Part shown: positions 21,901 through 30,975 of the stretch, in pieces
Layout: every line of letters begins with the position of its first letter
Numbering within the stretch: the first letter of the stretch is position 1
Assembly (NCBI GenBank): GCA_963573315.1
Contig: OY752153.1
Location: 124,001 to 188,000 of the forward strand
Reading direction: 5' to 3'
Source: Entomortierella parvispora
Taxonomy: Eukaryota; Mortierellomycota; Mortierellomycetes; Mortierellales; Mortierellaceae
DNA length: 64,000 nt
The notes under the pieces: model-generated
Told to the model about the DNA's origin: nothing
Databases searched by the model: none
What the model saw: only the letters and a program-made list of their open reading frames with translations
Made by a program: the position numbers and the translations under genes

Positions 21901-22354
21901 GTGTGGATCTGCATTAGTAATATGAAATGTTTTGTATAACATTGTGCAATTCAAATGCAATGATGACACTGGAATTTTTGCGTAGACACAAGCAATCTGG
22001 TCATAGAAAAGGCGTGCAATTACCTTGTTCTACCAGTCTTTGGACAATGATGCTGATTGTCCTGTCGGGTGGTGCCTGATCAAAAACATCAGAGAGCTTA
22101 ACAAATGGGTCGAGTTCCGTTGCTTGAATGTTCTCGTTCAGGACAATTTTCGTGGGATTGCCAACTGGAGGAACAGGAAGTGCCACGAGCCAAAGGGTAA
22201 GGTAATTTGCATCAACATTCCTGAGGAAGGTGGATTGCTGAACCTTGATTGCGAGTCTGAGCTCATCGACCGTCTTCGAGGAGCTGATTCTAATAGAGAA
22301 CGGTCTCGTTTCCTTATTGAAAACGCAAATTAGACTGAGATTAGGGCTGGTCAT
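18998..22354 (-). CDS. Crinkler (CRN)-family protein A: ubiquitin-like header, P-loop ATPase, nuclease-like C-terminus
   Basis: Inferred exons 22354-22024, 21605-21552 and 21477-18998, 954 residues. Residues 1-110 resemble the CRN ubiquitin-like header, with VDANYLTLWLVALPV close to the family VDADxLTLWxV signature. The ATPase has Walker A GASGSGKT at 228-235 and Walker B VLVVLDEAQ at 382-390. The last domain contains GPDIVFVIELNGVKFPVFVQ then AKL (from about 785), a D...(E/Q)xK pattern like PD-(D/E)XK nucleases. The tail is basic (KRGRTGAKRKR), a likely nuclear localisation signal. CRN proteins are known nuclear effectors or genome-conflict proteins in oomycetes and fungi. Intron 1 (418 nt) is long and could hide a small exon. 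Intron 2 (74 nt) has a TACTAAC branch site and an ACACAG acceptor. It lies between minisatellite arrays 1 and 2. Confidence 0.8.
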
Positions 22355-22403
22355 AGCGTTGAAGTAAGAAGGGGATGGAGAGTGTTCCTGTGTGAATAAT
22401 GTG

Positions 22404-22739
22404 CCCCTCGTATAGGCTCGTCACCATCCCCTCCGACAGATCACGTGAGCGCGAGATGGATTTCCTTATGAGGAAACCCTCACATTTCTCTTCTGGAGGG
22501 GCTGGTCGCAGAGTTGGGGGTCTCCTATAGCTGCGTGTACACCCTTCCACACCATGTAAAAATTATTTCCTCTACACGGCGTGAATCATAATGCGGGAGA
22601 AATGTACACGCCGCTCCATTAAACCCCCGACTTTGCGACCAGCCCCTCCAGAAGCAAAAGATGAGGGTTTCCTCTTTGGGAAATTCACTTGCCCTCACTG
22701 TGGCTGGCGGAGGGGATGGTGACGAGCCTACCCCTCGTA
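22404..22739. mobile_element. Mutator-like MITE with 9-bp target-site duplication
   Basis: The element proper is 22413-22730 (318 bp). Both ends read TAGGCTCGTCACCATCCCCT inward, in inverted orientation, and the imperfect inverted repeats extend for about 135 bp per arm (shared blocks include GAGGAAACCCTCA and CTTCTGGAGGGGCTGGTCGC). It is flanked on both sides by an identical CCCCTCGTA (22404-22412 and 22731-22739). A 9-bp duplication with long inverted repeats is typical of Mutator-like elements. No coding capacity. It lies 50-60 bp upstream of the CRN A start, so it probably forms part of that promoter. Confidence 0.85.
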
Positions 22740-23024
22740 TAACACTTCAATTAAGGGGCTGAATTGCGGGAACCACGCGTCTTCTACCCCAAACCCCGTG
22801 ACCGCGAAGTGTCGTGATTCCATGCCTCACGTGATGATTCGACACCAAGCCACCTTCGGCGCCCGCTCCTCGGTGCCCCCGCTCCTAGGACCCGATCCCT
22901 AGGCCCGCTTGTAAGAACTCCATGGTTGTTAAGACAACTTATATTGGATTCAGCTTCACGGATCAACACCTATCATATCTTCAGTAGTTTTAGTTCTTCA
23001 AGAATGACGTTCAGTCTTCGCGCC

Positions 23025-23032
23025 TATAAAAG
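23025..23032 (+). promoter_or_regulatory. TATA box (TATAAAAG)
   Basis: Perfect TATAAAAG 73 bp upstream of the ATG at 23098, followed by a pyrimidine-rich leader, the same promoter style as the carboxypeptidase gene at the right end of the window. Confidence 0.5.
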
Positions 23033-23097
23033 AGAGTGAATCTTGCCTCAAATCGGTTATCTTTCATCTTCACAACTCACCTTTTCTTTTCCTTCGC

Positions 23098-23232
23098 ATG
23101 TCAAGCTCCCCCATATCCTGGGTGTTCCTTTACATTGCTATCCTGTTCCTTGCCTTCCTCGCTGATCTCGCCTCCAGTGGCTTCCACCACTCGTCCCCAG
23201 ACGCGTCCTCCTCCGGATGCGCGTTTTCCTGA
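23098..23232 (+). CDS. Possible small membrane or secreted peptide, 44 residues
   Basis: Short frame starting MSSSPISWVFLYIAILFLAF, a good hydrophobic signal or anchor segment, followed by a Ser-rich tail ending SSGCAFS. A TATA box and pyrimidine-rich leader precede it. Too short for family assignment. It could also be the first exon of a longer gene or a remnant of one displaced by array 2. Confidence 0.3.
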   Translation: MSSSPISWVFLYIAILFLAFLADLASSGFHHSSPDASSSGCAFS

Positions 23233-23544
23233 CACCTCCTGCTTTCTGCTTGTGCTTTCAAATATTGGAAGAGATTAATTGAACGGGGTATTGTAAGCAG
23301 ACGAGTATCTTTGTTGATACGAACTGCTGAGGTTTTTTGTTACACAGATTTGTTCTTATGAACAACATGCAATATCTGTCTCTGGTGCCCAATGTAAGAG
23401 TTGTCCAATGTAAGAGTTGTCCAATTGTACGCCGAGACCACTTCCATGACGGTCATCAGAACATGGCACTGCTACCTGTTAAGTGACACCACAGACGGTA
23501 AGAAAGGAGATGGCAGGGTCGGAACGACAGCCCGAAAATGAAGT

Positions 23545-24940
23545 GGTCCTTGTCATTTTTGGCTGTCATTCCGTCTTGTCAACTGGTCCTCTTCATTTTT
23601 GAGTTGTCATTCCGGATCCCCAGCCTGCATCCTTGCTTTTTGGGTGTCATTCTGTCCTGTGAACTGGTCCTCTTCATTTTTGTGTTGTCATTCCGGATCC
23701 TCAGCCTGAATCCTTGCTTTTTGGGTGTCATTCCGTGTTGTGAACTGGTCCTCTTCATTTTTGTGTTGTCGTTCCGGATCCCCAGCCTGCATCCTTGCTT
23801 TTTGGGTGTCATTCCGTGTTGTGAACTGGTCCTCTTCATTTTTGTGCTGTCATTCCGGATCCTCAGCCTGCATCCTTGCTTTTTGGTGTCATTCCGTGTT
23901 GTGAACAGGTCCTCTTCATTTTTGAGTTGTCATTCCGGATCCTCAGCCTGAATCCTTGCTTTTTGGGTGTCATTCCGTGTTGTGAACTGGTCCTCTTCAT
24001 TTTTCTGTTGTCATTCCGGATCCCCAGCCTACATCCTTGCTTTTTGGGTGTCATTCCGTGTTGTGAACTGGTCCTCTTCATTTTTGAGTTGTCATTCCGG
24101 ATCCTCAGCCTGAATCCTTGCTTTTTGGGTGTCATTCCGTCCTGTGAACTGGTCCTCTTCATTTTTGAGTTGTCATTCCGGATCCTCGGCCTGCATCCTT
24201 GCTTTTTGGGTGTCATTCCGTGTTGTGAACAGGTCCTCTTCATTTTTGAGTTGTCATTCCGGATCCTCAGCCTACATCCTTGCTTTTTGGGGATCATTCC
24301 GTCTGGTGAACAGGTCCTTGTCATTTCTGTGTTGTCATTCCAGATCCCCAGCCTGAATCCTTGCTTTTTGGGTGTCATTCCGTGTTGTGAACTGGTCCTC
24401 TTCATTTTTCTGTTGTCATTCCGGATCCCTAGCCTGCATCCTTGCTTTTTGGGTGTCATTCTGTCCTGTGAACTGGTCCTTGTCATTTTTGTGCTGTCAT
24501 TCCGGATCCCCAGCCTGCATCCTTGCTTTTTGGGTGTCATTCCGTGTTGTGAACTGGTCCTCTTCATTTTTGAGTTGTCATTCCGGATCCTCAGCCTGAA
24601 TCCTTGCTTTTTGGGTGTCATTCCGTGTTGTGAACAGGTCCTCTTCATTTTTGTGTTGTCATTCCGGATCCTCGGCCTGCATCCTTGCTTTTTGGGTGTC
24701 ATTCCGTGTTGTGAACAGGTCCTTGTCATTTCTGTGTTGTCATTCCAGATCCCCAGCCTGCATCCTTGCTTTTTGGGTGTCATTCCGTGCTGTGAACTGG
24801 TCCTCTTCATTTTTGTGCTGTCATTCCGGATCCTCAGCCTGCATCCTTGCTTTTTGGTGTCATTCCGTGCTGTGAACAGGACCTCTTCATTTTTGGGTTG
24901 TTATTCCGGCTCCTCAGCCTGCTTGCCACTCCGTCTTGTA
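23545..24940 (+). repeat. 81-bp minisatellite, array 2 (about 17 copies)
   Basis: Same unit and orientation as array 1. The first unit is only about 40 bp, a half-unit joined at TGTCATTCCG, and two units lost one G (TTTTTGGTGTC near 23880 and 24850). The array supports spurious frames of up to 398 codons on plus and 315 on minus. It separates CRN A from CRN B. Confidence 0.95.
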
Positions 24941-25429
24941 CGTCGAGTCGAATGTTCGAAAGAGTGTGAACATTTTTTGACATGTGCAGTGCAGGCAATT
25001 CTTTGTCCTTATTCCAGTAATCCGCAATCCGCGAACTGGGATACAATCCACGATATATCAGACACGCGATAAACCTGATCGATTCCGCCTTTCCAATGGG
25101 GGTCCAATCTCTTCCGCTTTCCCCTGCATTGTGGACGGCAGCGTAGGCGTTTGTATTGTCAACAATGGCGTCGAGTATCTCGTCTGTGAAGAAAGTTAAA
25201 AAAAAGAGAGTGGTGTTCTTGACAGGACGACAGATGGAGGAAGAGGCCGTAAAAACGCTCGATAGTGCGTTGAGGATGGTTGGTTAATCGGCGAAAATGT
25301 GGGGCTAGTTTCAACAGGACCTTCGCCAACTGCACTGAAGAAATAACAATAACGATGCATCACAGGTTAGTGTCAGAGATAAACAGGGATCTCATATTTG
25401 TTCGACATTACCTCGAATCGCCATCGGCG

Positions 25430-25780
25430 CCATTAATTCCACTCTCGCCACGATGACCTCCACGACCTCCACGACCTCCACGACTCCCCACTTCCTCCAC
25501 GGCCACCCCTTCCGCCTCTGCGACCTCCTCGTCCACCACGGCCTCCTCTTCCACCGCGTCCTCCCACCACTGCTCCGTAGCCGCCTTCTCCGCCTTCTCC
25601 TCCAGGTCCACCTTCCTCCTCACTACTGCCACCAGGCCCTCCTTCTCCTCCTTCTCCTCCGGTGTGGTCAGAGTTAGCGCCTGTTCTTGCCTCTCCTCCT
25701 TCCCCCCCCCCCCCCCCCCCCTAAAGTCAAGTCAATCGCCGCCAGGACCACCATCGCCTCCTTGAGAAGCACTGGAGGCA
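25430..25780 (-). pseudogene. Gly/Arg-rich (RGG-type) coding remnant
   Basis: One minus-strand frame reads GGRGGRGGRGGRGGRRGGRG followed by Ser/Trp/Arg repeats, preceded by GGPGGEGGEGGYG. This looks like an RGG low-complexity domain of an RNA-binding protein, but the frame is broken by stops and by the C/G homopolymer and no folded domain is attached. It could be purely a low-complexity repeat. Confidence 0.3.
25702..25721 (+). repeat. Homopolymer C tract (20 C)
   Basis: Uninterrupted C run (G on the minus strand) inside the Gly/Arg-rich remnant. Confidence 0.8.
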
Positions 25781-26561
25781 TTCCACTCCATCTCTTCGGT
25801 CTCATTAAGATAACGAATTCAAGTTGCAGAGACAACTTCGGCAAAACCCCGAAGGTCAGAGCTCAGATCCTCTTGGAAGTAAGACGGTGCTTGTTGAACA
25901 GCTTCAGCTTCGTCGTCCTAAAGGTCCTGCAGAGCTCGTCGTTCGGAACAATCCATAGCGAGAATAAGGGAAATGCATTGAGAATAAAAGAGATTTTGTT
26001 GGAATAAAAGCGGCGAAATCGATAATGGGATGGGTCTAATAATGATGATGCACGCAGAATTAATTATCCCCATTTCCTATCTCCCCCAAAACGCGATGAT
26101 GTTGTCGTTTCCAAACACCCTTGTCGGGGGACTGTGAACAGATACGACCTTTCTGTCGCCACTATCCAGATACCAGGACACCAGGAGACGTTTCAGCGCG
26201 AGAAGAGGTTTGTGCAGGAGAAAGCGTTTGGCTGGGCACTAGAAACCAGTGAATGGAGTTGTGTGGATGAGAGGAGGAATAGAGAATGGTCGCCATTCTA
26301 TGGTACATGAATGTGAGAAAGTGGAATGGGAAGAGTACCGAACTTCAACAAGTGCTTCGGCAAATGGTTTGCCAAGCATTCCACTGTGGAGGAAAAGGCA
26401 GATAAAATTATTCAGGGTCTAGGATAAAACAATATTAATTAGTCTAATATTGTGCCTTGCAACACTTTTGTCGACTGAATATTAATTTTAAATGAGCTTT
26501 CTCAATTATTGAGGCTGTTTAAATTATTTAATCCATCGGTGATCTGGCGTTTTGTAATCGC

Positions 26562-26593
26562 TCACTTTGTCGGAAACGTTTCCGACAAAGTGA
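26562..26593. repeat. Perfect 32-bp palindrome
   Basis: TCACTTTGTCGGAAAC followed immediately by its exact reverse complement, with no loop. Confidence 0.9.
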
Positions 26594-26603
26594 ATGGTCA
26601 ATG

Positions 26604-26621
26604 TTGAGCTCGCGAGCTCAA
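26604..26621. repeat. Perfect 18-bp palindrome
   Basis: TTGAGCTCGCGAGCTCAA, 10 bp after the 32-bp palindrome. Confidence 0.9.
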
Positions 26622-26820
26622 ATTTCAACGGGTCCAATAGTTCAAACACCACTCAAACGCCCTTATCCCACCAAAAACTAATCCATCTTCGAAAAAATTT
26701 AATCGGCCCATTCAGGCTCCGATAAGACAAAATCTCTGCAACGCACAATAAAACTTATTTAAATAATAATACAAGACTGTGGATACAGGTGGCCACGGTA
26801 GGACAGGAGCCTGGACACGG

Positions 26821-29472
26821 CTAAAATTCAGTGCGTAGTCCATTATAACAAGTCACGCAAATAGTGGGGTTTATTCCAAATTCAGTGCGTAGTCCATTAT
26901 AGACTATATCCAGAACTGCAGGATCCGACCCAGGTGACTCGCCAGCCGCAGCTGAAGCCAAGTCTATCTTTATCGCATACTGCTTCACTGAGCGGATATT
27001 AGCAGGGATTTGACTCTCTGTGGCGTAATTCTTTCCAGTTGTCGTGTGGTAATTTTGCAGCGGGAAATCATGGAAGGCGTGTTCGGGGACAACAAAGATA
27101 AGCCGAGGTTGCTCGTCCTGGCTAATCCAATGATATTGTCTGAGATTATTAACAAGCTCCGAGAGCGGGTGCCCTTTGATGGGGTGGGTTTGCGAAACCG
27201 TCACTTGGAACAGGTCCTTGGGCGAGAACAGGAAATCAACACAGGGAAAGTTGCTAACGTTTGGAATCCAGAGTTGATTCGGCTCAGTGACCCCAATCGT
27301 GTGGAAGTGGTTGACCACTGGCTTTAGAGAGATCTCCAAGCGAGTGGATTCTCCAGTCTCGATGTCCTTGAGTACAAAACTATGGCCCCCCTCTCGGAAT
27401 GCACGGAGGACGTATGCTTCGAACATAAGCCCGCTCGCACTTCCATCTGGTTTGTCCAAGAGCTTTCTCATTATTTTCTTAAAGCGTCATCCTTCAGTTG
27501 ATCAGCAACCTTGTCTCTGATGGACGCCGAAGCCCACTCTAGTCGATACTCGTCATGATCCTCATTTGAAGGCCAACGGTGGAGCAGACGGCTGCTGAAC
27601 TCCAGTGTTTCTCTCCCTTGCGCGAGGTACTGTAGCAACACCATCGGATCTTTGACACTATCAAGAGCCTCGTTAACACGCCGGATTGCGCTCTTCCTGG
27701 CGGCTATAGTAAGTTTTTCCCTGTCGTTGTCGGTACAGTCCCTGGGCATGTATTTTAAGACCTACCGATGAGAAAAGTCAAGGTGCAGTAGAAAGCTGTT
27801 AGTGAGTGAGAAAGACTTGCTCGGGTAAAAAATGATTGTTTTCAAAGGGGATAGCCCTTTTCAAGAAAAACATAGTGAGTTATGTGAACAACATACCGAC
27901 ATCGGTCTTTCTAGGACATATCGTGGCACACCGCCTAACTCGAGGAAGACTTCTTCAACCAGATCCTCAGGAATGACTTGAAAACCTGCGACCTTTTCCC
28001 TACAGGTCTTTAATTCCTCCAGACTCCATGGGGCCATGTAGTAAAGCCTGCCCACCTTTTTATCAACATCCCTATAGTTGGTCTCTGCCTTCAATGTCTT
28101 TGGGGATGCTGATATAATGGTCTTGGCTCGATCGAGCGTCGGGTTTTTGGGGCTGTCTGCAAGATACCATGTGTCAGGTAGACTGAGAAAAGGCTCAAAG
28201 TCTTCGAGAGAACCAGATCGGACGGTAGAACGCCCTCCGAAGACATAACACCTATCGCTCCGCTTGGTGTGGAAAATGATGATTGGGGGTTTGTCATCGG
28301 CGTACTCAGCGAGAAGTCGAACAGCGAAGTACACAAGAAAGGCTGATTTGCCAATCCCGGATGTTCCTGCAACAATAATTCGAGACGGAATTTCGGGGTC
28401 TTGCAAACCGTCGCCCTGAAATCGACCGAGAATTGTGTTGTAAAGAACCTTGTCAGTCTGTCGGACGTAGAGATCTGCTGTTTCTACCACAGGGAAAATG
28501 GTGCTGTCTGGAGCCGACATTTTGTCCAAGGCTTCGATATTGGCGCAGGTGATTCGTAGCAAGTTGGCAGTGCTAGACAGCGAGTCGAAGGTCTCTGTCT
28601 CCCCAACATCTTCACCAATTTCAGCAAGAAGGGCGATTTTTTCTTTGTTATTTAGACGAGAAAGGCTGTATCGTCCATTTACCACAGCATTCTCCGAAAG
28701 GCCGACCGTTGCAATTGCCCTCTTCATTGTGCTTGAGTTAGGACAAATTTTCTTAGAAGAGGACTCTAAGAGTAACAGAGTACGTAGGAAACATGGGAAC
28801 CATGAATATTAGTGCGCTCATAATGTCCATGAACGGGTACAAAAGACTTGAAAAAGGATATTAGAAAAGCCTCCGAATAAACAGGCGAGGAGAAATACTC
28901 ACCATCATCTTCTTCGCGGTCCCTTTTCGGGGCTATAGGGAGTAGAAAGAAATGTGGTGAATAATTTGAATATTACAACAGCCTTCACACGGTTCAGGCC
29001 ATTGAGAACCAAGCCTGTTACATTACCTGAATCGCGCTTCTGGACAATGATGTGAATAGTGTCTTCGGGCAATTCCGTGCTAAAGACCTTGGAGAGCTTT
29101 GTAGTCGCCCTAAGTACTTTTTTTTTCTTATCAGGCAAAAACCTGAGCTCGACAGCATTGCCATCGTCTGGAACGGAGACTTGCCAGAGGGTGAGCATGT
29201 CTGCATCGATCGTGTCGAGGGCGTTTTTTTTCTCAGCCTTGATGGCTTTCCTGAGCGTGTCGACAGTTGCATTCCATGGAACTTCGACAGAGAACGCATT
29301 ATTATCTCCATCCATAACACAGAACAGTGTAATGTCGGTTTTGGTGACATCAGAACGCTGATGCCCGTCCGCGTTTGCTACTTGATGTCGCTTCCCCTTT
29401 GCCTTTGCTCTCTGATACCGAGGTGACGGAATTGATCTCTTTCCCTTTCCCTTTTCCGTTGACCTTTGGCAT
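26821..29472 (-). pseudogene. Crinkler (CRN)-family protein B, frameshifted before the nuclease-like domain
   Basis: Inferred exons: 29472-29419, 29357-29027, 28932-28903, 28765-27897 and 27761-26821, the last with a frame break near 27475. The basic leader MPKVNGKGKGKE is followed by a CRN header (ITLFCVMDGDNNAFSVEV, IDADMLTLWQVSVP), then a short KRDREEDD linker and a P-loop ATPase with GTSGIGKS at about 273-280 and WYLADSP. It also has MAPWSLEELKTC and LGGVPRYVLE, all typical of CRN ATPases. After DQLKDDALRK the frame stops at TAA, but the +2 frame continues with MRKLLDKPDGSASGLMFEAY and a nuclease-like core (CVDFLFSP...LFQVTVSQTHPIK) to a stop at 26821. One nucleotide appears lost, unless the assembly is wrong. 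The 5' intron (61 nt) is my choice to restore frame between the leader and the header. Confidence 0.72.
26824..26901 (-). repeat. 54-bp tandem duplication at the CRN B 3' end
   Basis: A 24-bp block starting AAATTCAGTGCGTAGTCC at 26824 recurs at 26878. The period of 54 bp equals 18 codons, so YNGLRTEF appears twice at the C-terminus in frame. Confidence 0.85.
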
Positions 29473-29685
29473 CGTGAAAACAGAGGACAATAGTTTGATT
29501 ACATGTGAAGGTAGTAGATAAAGACCGCGGTTGATCACTCGGTTGTAATTGAGAAGACAGAGAAAGCGAGAAAGCGCATCTGTTTCCGGCTATAATTTGA
29601 TTATCACAGCGGGACGGGAGTCGGCCTATGATGCGTAACTCTTTTCTTTACTAATTGCGAAAACTACAAAGGAAAATTAAACAAA

Positions 29686-30192
29686 GTGACTGCTAAAAAC
29701 AAAAATAAAAACGACGGAGACCCTGATCAGCGGAACTACATCTTTTCTTTCGCTCATTGGAACGCATCCTGGCAAGAACGAATTTCACTCGTTCCAATGA
29801 ACGTTAACAACAGCAATAACAACAATGCTTTACACCCTCAATATGACACGGGTGATTACCTCTACACTATTCCTAATACCAAATATTATGACCACGATGA
29901 GATTACACCATTTCTAACACCACCCACCGACCAGGATCCCAAGGAAACAGCTGCCGAACTGAGAGACCTGGATCAGTCCCTCTCAAGATGCCCTGAGGAC
30001 TCACAGCATCATTACACGGCTCCGGCAATCACCGATCTACCCTGGCCCGAGAAGCACCGCGGGAGACAGCAACATGATCAAGATATCTAGAACATTCAAT
30101 CCAAACTTGCAGCCCTCACTCGCCGAATGGACGGTACAAACTTTAATGCATTGCAGAACCCGAATCTTACTCCAGACGACACCGACAAATCG
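29686..30192 (+). pseudogene. Hypothetical reading frame broken by a stop and ended by array 3
   Basis: 134 codons from 29686, then an in-frame TAG at 30088-30090; the same frame continues as NIQSKLAALTRRMDGTNFNA and LQNPNLTPDDTD until array 3 begins at about 30193. Composition is Asn/Asp/Gln-rich (NNSNNNN). It resembles the N-terminal part of a larger protein whose 3' end was replaced by the minisatellite. Family not recognised. Confidence 0.35.
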
Positions 30193-30197
30193 GTGTC
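30178..30197. repeat. Hairpin at the left edge of array 3
   Basis: GACACCGA, loop CAAA, TCGGTGTC. The right arm runs straight into the first TGTCATTCCG of the minisatellite. Confidence 0.7.
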
Positions 30198-30760
30198 ATT
30201 CCGTGCTGTGAACAGGTCTTCTTCATTTTTAGGTTGCCATTCCGGATCCTCAGCCTGCATCCTTGCTTTTTGGGTGTCATTCCGTCTTGTGAACTGGTCC
30301 TCTTCATTTTTAGATTGTCATTCCGGATCCTCGGCCTGCATCCTTGCTTTTTGGGTGTAATTCCGTGTTGTGAACAGGTCCTTGTCATTTTTGTGTTGTC
30401 ATTCCGGATCCTCGGCCTGCATCCTTGCTTTTTGGGTGTAATTCCGTGTTGTGAACAGGTCCTCTTCATTTTTGTGTTGTCGTTCCGGATCCTCAGCCTG
30501 CATCCTTGCTTTTTGGGTGTCATTCCGTCTTGTGAACTGGTCCTCTTCATTTTTAGATTGTCATTCCGGATCCTCGGCCTGCATCCTTGCTTTTTGGGTG
30601 TAATTCCGTGTTGTGAACAGGTCCTTGTCATTTTTGAGTTGTCATTCCGGATCCTCAGCCTGCATCCTTGCTTTTTGGGTGTAATTCCGTGTTGTGAACT
30701 GGTCCTCTTCACTTTTGTGTTGTCATTCCGACTCTGTCACCTGTTCTCTTGGTGTCATCC
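30193..30760 (+). repeat. 81-bp minisatellite, array 3 (about 7 copies)
   Basis: Same unit and orientation as arrays 1 and 2. Several units here carry GTGTAATTCCG instead of GTGTCATTCCG, and some carry ATTTTTAGATTGTC, variants not seen in the other arrays. The last copy degrades after 30735. Confidence 0.95.
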
Positions 30761-30975
30761 TACAGCTGGCTATAAACTTTGTTCAGCAGATGACCATCAT
30801 GGAAATTGACTCGGTGGACAACTCTTGTTCATTGTGAATCCTCCTCATATTCCTGTGTAGCCTCAATGTTTTCTCTAGGGTTTCTCGAATTCAGTCAACA
30901 ATAAATTTCTAGCAGTTGGTGTATTTGTGACATGTGTAGTAAACAATTGAGTAAGAGATCCCGGTCTAACAGATC

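Larger units (their letters stand above)
22740..23544. other. Spacer between the MITE and minisatellite array 2
   Basis: Contains GC-rich sequence at 22780-22910 and a TATA box with a short reading frame (23025-23232, listed separately). Nothing else recognised. Confidence 0.45.
24941..26820. other. Spacer between array 2 and CRN B
   Basis: No intact gene. It holds a Gly/Arg-rich coding-like remnant (25430-25780), a 20-nt C run, an AT-rich zone at 26400-26560, and two perfect palindromes at 26562-26621. Confidence 0.5.

Noticed and set aside
22413..22730. hAT-type origin of the MITE
   Set aside because: hAT elements make 8-bp duplications; the visible duplication is 9 bp and the inverted repeats are long, which fits Mutator-like elements better.
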